DNA from: Actinomycetes bacterium
Lineage (GTDB): Bacteria > Actinomycetota > Acidimicrobiia > Acidimicrobiales > Bog-793
Length of the DNA: 16,012 bases
NCBI GenBank assembly: GCA_021785095.1
Contig: JAJYGM010000590.1
Span: 1-16,012 of the forward strand
Reading direction: 5' to 3'
The position numbers and the translations under genes were made by a program. The notes beneath the pieces are model-generated. The model had not been told where the DNA came from and did no database searches. It was given only the letters and a program-made list of their open reading frames with translations. This document shows positions 7,476 through 14,465 of the stretch, in pieces (positions within the stretch are counted from its first letter, which is position 1; the number at the start of each line of letters is the position of its first letter).

Positions 7476-7967
7476 TCAGGAGTGCACGTCGATGCAGGCC
7501 GCCGTCGCCAAGGACCAATGGCTGGGACCATCTTGGTACCAGAGATCTGAGCAGTAATTGCCCGCCGGCACGTTCTTGTTAGCCGTCCAAGTCGGACCAC
7601 TCACTATGGTCGGAGAGGCATTACTCTGAACATCAATCGTGGGACCATTGACCAAGACATTGCCGCCCGGCGCATTAATGCTTACATGGTACTTACCGGG
7701 ATTCGCAAAGAGGCAGACCCCACTGTAGCACGTTGCTTGCACCATACCCCAGCCATGAAGCGAGTCAACATAGAGACCAGTGCTGTTCGGCCCCGTTGCA
7801 ATACAAGCCTGAAAATAGGTCACCTGGTACCTGGACGGGGGGGCGCAACCGGTGGCCGCTGCAACCGCAGACCCCTGAGAAGCAAACTGCACTCCCGCAC
7901 CGATGGGTGCCGCGGTTGCCGCACCTGCCACTGCAACTTTCAGAGCTTTCTCAGAATATCGTCGCAT
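7476..7967 (-). CDS. Secreted six-cysteine protein of unknown function
   Basis: I do not recognise this 163-residue protein. It has a positively charged start (MRRYSEKALK), a hydrophobic stretch (VAVAGAATAAPIGAGVQFA) and an Ala-rich region ending near A38, which fits a Sec signal peptide cleaved at about AVAAA/TGC. The remaining 125 residues hold six cysteines (C41, C55, C80, C85, C139, C158), many Asn/Gly/Ser and aromatic residues, and short alternating segments suggesting a small beta-rich disulfide-bonded domain. A possible SD (AAAGGATC) lies about 13 bp before ATG 7967. The gene is visibly less GC-rich than its neighbours, a sign of transfer. It sits between the GNAT gene and the ABC operon on the same strand, so it could be an exported product, a cargo or a bystander. 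It lacks a strong lipobox. Confidence 0.72.
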   Translation of the reverse strand: MRRYSEKALKVAVAGAATAAPIGAGVQFASQGSAVAAATGCAPPSRYQVTYFQACIATGPNSTGLYVDSLHGWGMVQATCYSGVCLFANPGKYHVSINAPGGNVLVNGPTIDVQSNASPTIVSGPTWTANKNVPAGNYCSDLWYQDGPSHWSLATAACIDVHS

Positions 7968-8143
7968 AATAGATCTGATCCTTTGAACTTGAAGTCAGTG
8001 CCGAACTATTACTCCGCTTCGTAGCGCACCAGCGATGGCGATACGGCGCGTTGACGGCGGCTGTTTACCCCCGAGTGAATCGGGAACTGAGCTAATCTAC
8101 GGAACTCTTTACGTCAGGATCGAGGGGCGCATCCTTTCCTACT

Positions 8144-8815
8144 TTATGCAGCCGGGCCGTCGGTTGGACGCCTATCCGGCCGCGTGAGGTCGCGCTGACG
8201 GAGCACGTCCCGCATGGATTTGTCGGCGAGATCTTCTCTGTAGATGGCAACGACATGCCGATCCCAAAAGCGGCCGTCGTAGTACACATGGCCCTTCAAC
8301 ACGCCTTCGAGGCGCCCGACCGCGGCAATGGCGCCGCGAAGCAGCGGCAGATTAAAGCTGGGTACCTCGATATAGAGCTTTCGAAGCCTGAATGTCTGAA
8401 ACAGATATTGAGCAAAGAGATAGCCAGCCTCTATACCGATTCCAGTCCGGTGAGCAGCTGGAGCCATTGCGGCTGCAAGGGAGGCTACGCCCGCATTGAT
8501 ATCAGGATTGTACGCTTGAACATGGCCGACTGGCTGGCCGGTGGCTCGCTCCACCACCACGAACTGGGCAAGCAGTCCTTGTGACATTTCCGTCTGGAAC
8601 TGCTCACGAGGTGGGACCGCCCCGAGGTACCGCCAACGCGGCCCCGTCCACTCGTCGCAAACGAGACTGTAGAGGAAGTCGATATGGCTATGCTCTACGG
8701 GAACCATGCGGACCCAGCGTCCCGTCCGGAACGCCCGCACCTCAGCCGGTAATAGCAGATCAGAAGGCTCCGTTGGTGGCACGGCAAACTCCGCGACGGG
8801 CGTGATGCCCGTCAT
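8144..8815 (-). CDS. GNAT-family N-acyltransferase
   Basis: The 223-residue protein has a RimJ/RimL-like GNAT fold: strand FVVVERATGQPVGHVQAYNP (about 85-104), an acyl-CoA pyrophosphate-binding loop HRTGIG (122-127, with His in place of the usual Gln/Arg) followed by a helix, then KLYIEVPSFN and a terminal VYYDGRFWDRHVVAIYREDL segment common to RimJ-like enzymes. A roughly 35-residue N-terminal extension precedes the fold. Such enzymes move an acetyl or longer acyl group from CoA, or in some pathways from an acyl-ACP, to an amine. The gene starts at ATG 8815, overlapping the SnoaL-like stop as ATGA, and is the third gene after the ACP. An acyl-ACP-dependent role is therefore attractive but inferred. 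A resistance acetyltransferase is the main alternative. Confidence 0.8.
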   Translation of the reverse strand: MTGITPVAEFAVPPTEPSDLLLPAEVRAFRTGRWVRMVPVEHSHIDFLYSLVCDEWTGPRWRYLGAVPPREQFQTEMSQGLLAQFVVVERATGQPVGHVQAYNPDINAGVASLAAAMAPAAHRTGIGIEAGYLFAQYLFQTFRLRKLYIEVPSFNLPLLRGAIAAVGRLEGVLKGHVYYDGRFWDRHVVAIYREDLADKSMRDVLRQRDLTRPDRRPTDGPAA

Positions 8816-9255
8816 ACCGGTGCCACGCTGATGGGTCCCCAGCGTTCAGCGAGGCGGTCGTTCTCAATGCGGAAGATGCCGACCGACTCGCAGAGCAAGG
8901 TGACGGGGACGGCGGGTCCCTCGACTTGACCGGAGCCGAAGAGTCGGTAAGCGACCCGATCTCCGGTGGCGAAGGCGTCCTCGAGATGGAAGGTGAGATC
9001 CGCAGACGGGTGATCGAGTGCCTCGATCAATGTTTGCATCGTCGTAAGCGAACCCGCGACCGGCTGGTCCGGGTATTGGTTGCCGAAGACGATGGGGTGG
9101 TGGTCCACAAAGTTCGCCGCAACTAGTGCGTGGAGTGCTTCTCGGCTGTGATCGTTGAGGACTCGGTCCACAAACTCGCTTACCAGCCCAATCCGATCGT
9201 CCCTGCGATCGTTGCATGCAGAGTAGGAGCGGGCATCTGTGGCGTAGCTGTTCAC
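8812..9255 (-). CDS. SnoaL/NTF2-like polyketide-cyclase-fold protein
   Basis: The 147-residue protein has the size and pattern of SnoaL-like ester cyclases: a first helix LVSEFVDRVLNDHSREALHALVAANFVDHHP, then GSLTTMQTLIEALDHPSADLTFHLEDAFATGDRVAYRLFGSG and a closing VGIFRIENDRLAERWG strand pair. NTF2-fold proteins of this type act as cyclases, isomerases or hydrolases in polyketide and terpenoid routes, and many have unknown substrates. Candidate catalytic residues are in DHHP and at D/H of the SADLTFHLED strand. The start GTG 9255 overlaps the ACP stop as GTGA, and the stop overlaps the GNAT start as ATGA, so all three are translationally coupled. No polyketide synthase is present in the window, so the substrate is unknown. 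Confidence 0.75.
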   Translation of the reverse strand: MNSYATDARSYSACNDRRDDRIGLVSEFVDRVLNDHSREALHALVAANFVDHHPIVFGNQYPDQPVAGSLTTMQTLIEALDHPSADLTFHLEDAFATGDRVAYRLFGSGQVEGPAVPVTLLCESVGIFRIENDRLAERWGPISVAPV

Positions 9256-9575
9256 TGCGCTGCACGGACGGCTGTAGCCTCCGCTTCACCGGATGCTGCA
9301 GCAGTATCAAACGCGTAGGCAAGCGCGTCATCGACAGTAGTCAGGATCGGATATTCTCCTGCTGGCTTGGGCCCGGTCGTGGAGGAGCGTCCAAATGCCT
9401 CGTGGATAACGACGACGAGCTCCAGCAGTAGAAAGGAGTCGAAGCCGAGGTCTTCGACCAGGCGATCGCGCCCATCTGGGCGTTCAGGAAGATCAAATTC
9501 CCCCTGGATGAAGGAACAGAACGATGCCTTGTCGTCGAGCAATTTCGATCCGGGACGGCCCTCGGATTCGATCAC
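9252..9575 (-). CDS. Acyl carrier protein
   Basis: The 107-residue protein carries the phosphopantetheine attachment motif DLGFDSFLLLEL with S47 as the predicted modified serine, preceded by RDRLVEDLGF and followed by a helix LVVVIHEAFG and a C-terminal TVDDALAYAF helix typical of ACPs. The usual DSL is DSF. An open frame extends to 9659, but GTG 9575 is chosen because GGAGG (complement of 9581-9585) lies 5 bp upstream, an excellent ribosome binding site. The upstream extra residues would run into the inverted repeats. About 25 C-terminal residues rich in Ala/Glu are extra. It would carry the acyl group activated by the divergent AMP ligase. It heads the ACP-SnoaL-GNAT operon. Confidence 0.85.
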   Translation of the reverse strand: MIESEGRPGSKLLDDKASFCSFIQGEFDLPERPDGRDRLVEDLGFDSFLLLELVVVIHEAFGRSSTTGPKPAGEYPILTTVDDALAYAFDTAAASGEAEATAVRAAQ

Positions 9576-9927
9576 GTATTCCTCCGTTCCGCGAAGACAC
9601 AAGGCGCGCCGAATACGACCGACTGTCACAGAAGTTGGGGCACTCGACCCCACCGCCACAACCGCTTAATTCGAACCGCCGCACCGGGTCGCAATCCGAC
9701 CCGGGCGGGTTGACTGTAGCGAGTGCCCCAATGGGTGTCAAGAATCCAGATTGCTTTCGCACGATGGGCGTTGTCACGCTCGATTCGACGCTGGGTTGAG
9801 CGCCGTCGATGATCAGGGCAGCGTTGGCATGTGCGCACGGGTTCGGTCAGAATCTGCTCCTGGCGGTCCGGTGTTCCACGGAAGGTGGTGGTGACGCGTC
9901 CGTGACTGCCCCTCGGAAAGGGAGACG
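9576..9927. promoter_or_regulatory. Divergent promoter region with nested inverted repeats
   Basis: This 352-bp region separates the leftward ACP operon from the rightward ligase gene and contains no convincing gene. TTGGGGCACTCG (9635-9646) is perfectly mirrored by CGAGTGCCCCAA (9720-9731). Between them lies an 8-bp hairpin, CCGGGTCG (9684-9691), loop CAATC, CGACCCGG (9697-9704). The left arm runs directly into CTCGACCCCAC (9643-9653), the same 11-mer found in both arms of the inverted repeat at 7401-7449. The arrangement suggests a regulator binding site controlling both transcription units. I could not place -35/-10 boxes with confidence. A GGGAGACG ribosome binding site precedes the ligase ATG. 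Confidence 0.6.
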
Positions 9928-11652
9928 ATGCCCGGGCCTATCGAGATGCGACCAGGCAGCAGGCTTGAACGGCGTCTGCTCGATTGGCTCGATCAGCCCG
10001 ATCCTCAGCGCGGCGTCCATTTTGCCTCCGACGACGGCACCTGGGAGTTCGTCGCATACGACCGGCTGGCCGGCGACGTGCGGGAGGCGGCGGCCGGGCT
10101 GGAGCAGATGGGCGTGGGAGCTGGCGATGTCGTGATGACCGTCCTCCCGGGGAGCGCCCGGTTCATAGCGTCGTTCTTCGGGACTCTGTTGCGGGGGGCG
10201 ATCCCTTCCCCGGTTGCTCCCCGGACCGCGTACGAGGACCGAACCACCTATCTTCGACATCTTGAAGGCGTGCTCATGTCGGGCAGTCCCCGGATGGTCG
10301 TGACCGACCCCGAGAATGCCGGCGAGATCGTGGCCATAGCTGCCACTGCCGCCGCCACGGGGCCCCGCGCCATCCCGGTCGTCAGCTCTGAAGCTGTGGC
10401 GGCAGAAGGTCGCAGAGCGAGCGGGGTGATGGCGAGCTCCTCGCCCCGGCCCCCTGACCGCTCCCCCAGCAACCCGAACGTGGAGGGGACCGACCCCGTC
10501 CGGGACCCCGCCCGGATCGCGCTGCTGCAATTCACGTCGGGTTCCAGCAGCTTGGCCAAGGGCGTGGCCGTCCCGGCGAGCGCCCTCGAGGCCAATATCA
10601 ACGCCATCGCTCGGTGGTTGGGATTCTCACCAGGGCTCCCCGTCGCCTCGTGGCTCCCCGTCCACCACGACATGGGCCTCGTCGGTTGCCTCTTGGCCCC
10701 TATCTGCTGTGGATCCGACCTGTGGTCGATGTCCCCCACAGCTTTCATCGCCGACCCTGGACGGTATGTGCAGTGCTTCTCTGAGCACGGTGCCGCATTC
10801 AGCGCCATGCCCAGTTTCGGTCTCGGCTATCTACTGCGACGCGCCAGAATGGACGATTGCAGTGGGCTCGACCTGTCGTCGGTGCAGGGAATCGTGCTGG
10901 GAGCTGAGCGGACTGATCCGCGGTTGTTGCAACGCGCTCAGGCGGCTCTGGGCGCCATCGGGCTCCGCCCCGGCGCGTTGCTCCCCGCATACGGCCTGGC
11001 TGAGTCGACCCTCGCTGTCACGGGAGTCCGACCCGGTGATCCGCTGGGGACAATCCGATTGAATGCCGGTGGTACGAAGGTCATTGAGAGAAGAAGCGAT
11101 CCTCTGGACACCAGTGGCATCCTGACATGCGGCAGAGCCCTGTCGGGCACCATCGTGAGGGTCGTCTCGGAGTCCGGAGAGGAGCTCCCCGATGGGACGG
11201 TCGGCGAAGTGGTGGTTGAAGGAGCGTCAGTGGCCGCCGGCTACTGGCACGATGGCAACCCCTTGTCGTCGACGCGCTTCGAGGAAGGCCGACTGTTCAC
11301 AGGCGACGCCGGAGTCCTGGTTGACGAGGAGTTGTACCTGATCGGTCGAATGGGCGACGCCCTGAAGGTCCGAGGCCGTCCCGTGTTCGCCGAGGACCTG
11401 GAGCTCGCCCTCGTCCATGCCGGCCTCCAACCGCACAAGGTCGTTGTCACACTTGGCCTCGTGGACACCACGCCGACTGTTCTGGTGTTGCTTGAGGAGG
11501 AACGGGAGGCCGCCGTTGCGCTGGCCCACGACACCATCAGGCGGCTTGCGCCGACGACCTCGGTGCTCGTGCGCCGCCTGCCGGCGGGATCGTTTGTGCG
11601 GACCTCGAGTGGGAAGCCTCGGCGCCGGGTCCTATGGGATCACTACGTTTGA
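9928..11652 (+). CDS. Fatty-acyl-AMP ligase-like adenylate-forming enzyme (FadD/FAAL type)
   Basis: The 574-residue enzyme has the adenylation motifs in order: A3 LQFTSGSSSLAKG (200-212), A4 LPVHHDMGLVG (243-253), GAERTD (325-330), A5 YGLAEST (355-361), A7 TGD (458-460), A8 GRMGDALKVRG (473-483) and A10 SGK with catalytic K563. The HHDMGLVG and GAE patterns and the length favour the fatty-acyl-AMP ligase branch, which loads acyl chains onto an ACP, over CoA ligases. A low-complexity Ser/Pro insert lies at about 165-190. The start ATG 9928 has GGGAGACG just upstream. The ACP gene is divergent and only 352 bp away, the natural acceptor. The gene ends with a normal C-terminus, but an IS66 transposase remnant begins at once after the stop. 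Confidence 0.88.
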   Translation: MPGPIEMRPGSRLERRLLDWLDQPDPQRGVHFASDDGTWEFVAYDRLAGDVREAAAGLEQMGVGAGDVVMTVLPGSARFIASFFGTLLRGAIPSPVAPRTAYEDRTTYLRHLEGVLMSGSPRMVVTDPENAGEIVAIAATAAATGPRAIPVVSSEAVAAEGRRASGVMASSSPRPPDRSPSNPNVEGTDPVRDPARIALLQFTSGSSSLAKGVAVPASALEANINAIARWLGFSPGLPVASWLPVHHDMGLVGCLLAPICCGSDLWSMSPTAFIADPGRYVQCFSEHGAAFSAMPSFGLGYLLRRARMDDCSGLDLSSVQGIVLGAERTDPRLLQRAQAALGAIGLRPGALLPAYGLAESTLAVTGVRPGDPLGTIRLNAGGTKVIERRSDPLDTSGILTCGRALSGTIVRVVSESGEELPDGTVGEVVVEGASVAAGYWHDGNPLSSTRFEEGRLFTGDAGVLVDEELYLIGRMGDALKVRGRPVFAEDLELALVHAGLQPHKVVVTLGLVDTTPTVLVLLEEEREAAVALAHDTIRRLAPTTSVLVRRLPAGSFVRTSSGKPRRRVLWDHYV

Positions 11653-11654
11653 TG

Positions 11655-12990
11655 AGCTCGCGACCATCGCTCCGCCAGTTCTGCTGTCCGCTCTCCGGGC
11701 CGCGGTCATCTCCGTGAGCGGCTCCGTCGCCGAGCAGGAGACGTTGCTGGAAGACAGGCGGCGTTCGGGGGAACGCCAGGCGGCACCGCTCTCCAAGGGT
11801 GACCCGGCAGCGGAGCCGGCTCGTCCGTGTCGCCGTTCGGGGAAGGACCACGGACGTCACGGTCATCGAGGCGTACCGGTGGGGCCGGTCGACCGGGAGC
11901 TCGCTACACCGATGCCCACGTACCGCCCCGACTACGGCGGTGGGGTGGTCTTCGAGCGGGAAGCCGAGCAGTTCTCCTGCGAGCTGCGTGACGCCCGGCC
12001 GATCGTCACCCGCTTCACCGTCGGGATCGGACGGTGCCGGTCGTGCAAGAAGCGCCTCCAGCGTCGACATCCTGAGTAGACCTCGGTTGCCTCGAAGCTG
12101 CCGCTAGTCAGATCGGGCCCCGTGCTCGTGGGCTTGCCACTTGGTTGCGCTACGCCCTCGGGCTCAGCTTCGCGAAACCTCGGCCGTGCTCTCCCGCTTC
12201 GGGGTGCCCGTCGCTCCTGGTGCGCTCTCGCCGGGTGCGCAGGAAGCGGGCAGCGATTCCGTCCCAGCCCAGGAGGCCATCGTCGAGAAGCTCAACGATG
12301 CCGGCATGGTGGTGAAGGGCGAGACCGGCTGGCGGGTGGAGGGCCGTAGTGCCTGGCTGTGGGCGGCGGCCCCGAAGGAGGCGCCCGTCTACAACGTGTC
12401 CGAGCGACGGGGCTTCGAGGCGGCCACCGTGCTGCTCGACGAGGACCACGATGGCACCCTGGTCCGGGACTGCTGGGTCGCCTGCCGCAGCTACGACAAG
12501 GCCACCCACCAGAACTGCCCAGCTCACCTGCCCCGCCGCTGCGTCGAGCTATCGTCCGACCTGGCGGGCTGGGCGAGAGGTGCCGCTCGGCAGGTGAAGG
12601 AGATCCTGCTTGCCGCACTCGGCGCCCGCGAGCCGGCTGCGGGAAAGCGCGGGGCGTCGCCTCAGATCTGGCTGAGCCGATCGAGCTGCCGGCCAAGGAA
12701 GCCCGTACCCTCGACGCCAAGCGCCGGCTGGTCACGCACCTCGCCGCCGAGCGCAACGCCCTCTTCGCCTTCCTCGACAATCCCGACATCGACGCCACCA
12801 ATCAGCAGGGCGAGCAGGCTGTCCGCCCCGCCGTCGTGAGCCGCAAGGTCTGGAGCGGCAAGCGCACCTGGCGAGGCGCCAGCCCAGGTCCCGATCATGA
12901 GTGCGCTTCGGACCGCACCCCAGCAGGCGTCGACCCGCTTGACCTCCTCATCCGGCTGGCCCGTACACCCGATCCCGGTGCTGTCAGCCT
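11655..12990 (+). pseudogene. IS66-family transposase (TnpC), nearly full length, multiply frameshifted (copy 2)
   Basis: The remains can be followed across frames. Positions 11655-12079 give ELATIAPPVLLSALRAAV, RRSGERQAAPLSKGDP, SGKDHGRHGHRGVPVGPVDREL and FTVGIGRCRSCKKRLQRRHPE, then a stop; cysteines of the zinc-ribbon region are partly lost (YRPDYGGG for CPDCGG). Positions about 12141-12650 give TSAVLSRFGVPVAPGAL to LLDEDHDGTLVRDCW, AHLPRRC and RQVKEILLAALGARE. After another shift, about 12675-12989 gives the C-terminal FLDNPDIDATNQQGEQAVRPAVV to DPGAVSLFA. The first catalytic Asp of the DETGW motif is Gly (KGETGW), and two more shifts lie near 12880-12940. The gene is dead. Non-coding similarity to copy 1 continues to about 13060. 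Confidence 0.88.
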
Positions 12991-13180
12991 CTTCGCCTGG
13001 ATTCACCACCGCCATCGCCGCGATAGTCCGATGAACGACGGGTCATGCCCCAGCATCCGCGTGCGTCTGACCTCCGCTCCTCGGTGCGTGCGAGTGCTAG
13101 TCGCAACTGGAACTACTCGGAGTAGCTGCCCGCGTGCCGTTCAGCCGTTGGTCGGGAGGTGGCTGCCGGTGTCGCCAGGT
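12991..13180. other. Right flank of IS66 copy 2
   Basis: Positions 13028-13058 resemble 4021-4051 downstream of the first IS66 remnant (CGATGA.CGAC.GGTCA.GCCCC.GCATCC), so the element's 3' non-coding end is partly conserved in both. A small inverted repeat, CTACTC-G-GAGTAG, lies at 13113-13125. It may act as a terminator-like hairpin for the convergent VOC gene or be incidental. No gene is seen here. Confidence 0.5.
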
Positions 13181-13588
13181 TCAGGAGTGGGGCTTGGGCC
13201 ACCACAGTTCGAGCTGGATGTTGTCCGGATCACGGAAGACGAGCGCAGAGCCTGCTGCGACGTCGGCGACCGGCGAGAACAGCACCCCGAGCCGCTCCAG
13301 GCGAAGCTGCCACTCATCGAGCGCCGCACGGCTCTCCACTGTGAAGCCGACGTGATCGAGCCCGGCGACACGCTCGTCGAACGGCTCGCCTGCCGACTCG
13401 TGGTGCTGGTTGAGCCCGATCACCAGTCCGGACCGGTCATGGACCAGCACGATCATCGTGCGTGAGGGGAACTCGACGCGCCGGAGGCGCCGGGCGTCGA
13501 GAACCCGTCCGTACCAGTCAGCACTTGATTCGGCATCGGCCACCGACAGGTCGAGATGGTGGATGCCGAGGAACGTCGTCGCGTCCAT
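13181..13588 (-). CDS. VOC-family (glyoxalase/bleomycin-resistance fold) protein
   Basis: The 135-residue protein has two beta-alpha-beta-beta-beta modules. The first is IHHLDLSVADAESSADWYGRVLDARRLRRVEFPSRTMIVLVHD and the second is GLDHVGFTVESRAALDEWQLRLERLGV ... SALVFRDPDNIQLELWW. Predicted metal ligands are H11, H79 and E127, the usual H/H/E positions of a vicinal-oxygen-chelate site. The length is normal for a single-chain two-module VOC protein. The start ATG 13588 has GGAGG 7 bases upstream; the longer open frame to 14122 is antisense of the next gene. Members include dioxygenases, glyoxalases and antibiotic-binding proteins; nothing in the sequence identifies the substrate. Confidence 0.87.
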   Translation of the reverse strand: MDATTFLGIHHLDLSVADAESSADWYGRVLDARRLRRVEFPSRTMIVLVHDRSGLVIGLNQHHESAGEPFDERVAGLDHVGFTVESRAALDEWQLRLERLGVLFSPVADVAAGSALVFRDPDNIQLELWWPKPHS

Positions 13589-13830
13589 GGTCCTCCCTCC
13601 GCGAAGGTCCGTCCGATGCGCTGCGACCGGCGCCCGCCGCGGGGTCGCTGGCGGAACTCGCGATGGGTCGGCTCCATCGGGCTCGCGTGACGGCGGTCGT
13701 CGCATCCACCCGGAACGCATCGGAGGGACCAATCGCGATCGGTTCGATATTCTAGTCATCAACAGATATTCACGGTAACTCGGGCGCGGCGGGCGGATCG
13801 GAGCCCGGGGCGATCGGAGAGGATGCACCA
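13589..13830. promoter_or_regulatory. Divergent intergenic region with GATATTC direct repeat
   Basis: These 242 bp separate the VOC gene (-) and the CxxC protein gene (+). Near the right side is an AT-richer patch with GATATTC at 13746-13752 and again at 13765-13771, 19 bp apart, so roughly on the same face of the helix. It is a candidate promoter or operator, and TATTCT (13748-13753) could serve as a -10 box. No confident -35 was placed. Confidence 0.35.
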
Positions 13831-14286
13831 ATGCGCGTCGACTACCGCCACGTGTTCCCTCGAGCTGTGCAGGCGATGCTGGGCGTGGAAGCAGCCGTCC
13901 ATGCCAGCACCCTCGAGCCCGAGCTCCTCGAACTCGTGAAGATCCGGGCGTCGCAGTTGAACCGGTGCGGTTACTGCCTCGACATGCACACCAAGGACGC
14001 CGCCGCCATCGGTGTGGCCCCTCAGCGCCTTCACCTCGTCGCCGCCTGGACGGAGGCGCCGGTGTACTCGGAGCGCGAACGTGCCGCCCTCGCCTGGTGT
14101 GAGTACCTGACGCTGATGGCATCGCCGGGAGGGCCGGACGATCCCTACGATCTCGTCGCCGCCGAGTTCGACCCCGACGAGATCGTCGCCCTTACCCTGG
14201 CCGTCGTCGCCATCAAGGAGTCGAACAGGCTCGCCGTCGGGCTCCGCTCGCCCGTGGGCAGCTACCAGCGCCCGGCGCCGGCGTAG
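13831..14286 (+). CDS. AhpD/carboxymuconolactone decarboxylase-like protein with CxxC
   Basis: The 151-residue protein matches the CMD/AhpD family: an N-terminal FPRAVQAMLGVEAAVHASTLEPELLELVKIRASQLNRCGYCLDMH block with C46-G-Y-C49 and H53 (the CxxCxxxH redox motif), then KDAAAIGVAPQRLHLVAAWTEAPVYSERERAALAWCEYLT and a helical tail DEIVALTLAVVAIKESNRLAVGL. Members with this motif act as thiol-dependent alkylhydroperoxidases, often in stress defence; true decarboxylases lack the CxxC. The start ATG 13831 follows a GGAGAGG stretch. The divergent VOC gene and the downstream ergothioneine gene egtB suggest, without proof, a locus for handling oxidants or reactive electrophiles. Confidence 0.88.
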   Translation: MRVDYRHVFPRAVQAMLGVEAAVHASTLEPELLELVKIRASQLNRCGYCLDMHTKDAAAIGVAPQRLHLVAAWTEAPVYSERERAALAWCEYLTLMASPGGPDDPYDLVAAEFDPDEIVALTLAVVAIKESNRLAVGLRSPVGSYQRPAPA

Positions 14287-14465
14287 GGCAACCGCTCGAA
14301 AGGCGGGTAGCACCCGCCCTGTTCCGCGCCAATGGGGGCCGCTCCGTCACCCACCGTGTCCGACGAACGCGCACGACCCGGCGGCGATGGGGATTAACGT
14401 CGTCGCGGACGGTGTTCCATCGCCATGCACCCTGGACACCGGGAGCCAGCCGGAAGGGAACGTCG

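Noticed and set aside
13589..14122. Longer VOC protein with an N-terminal Arg-rich extension.
   Set aside because: The extension is antisense of the AhpD-like gene. ATG 13588 has GGAGG at good spacing and starts at the conserved fold.
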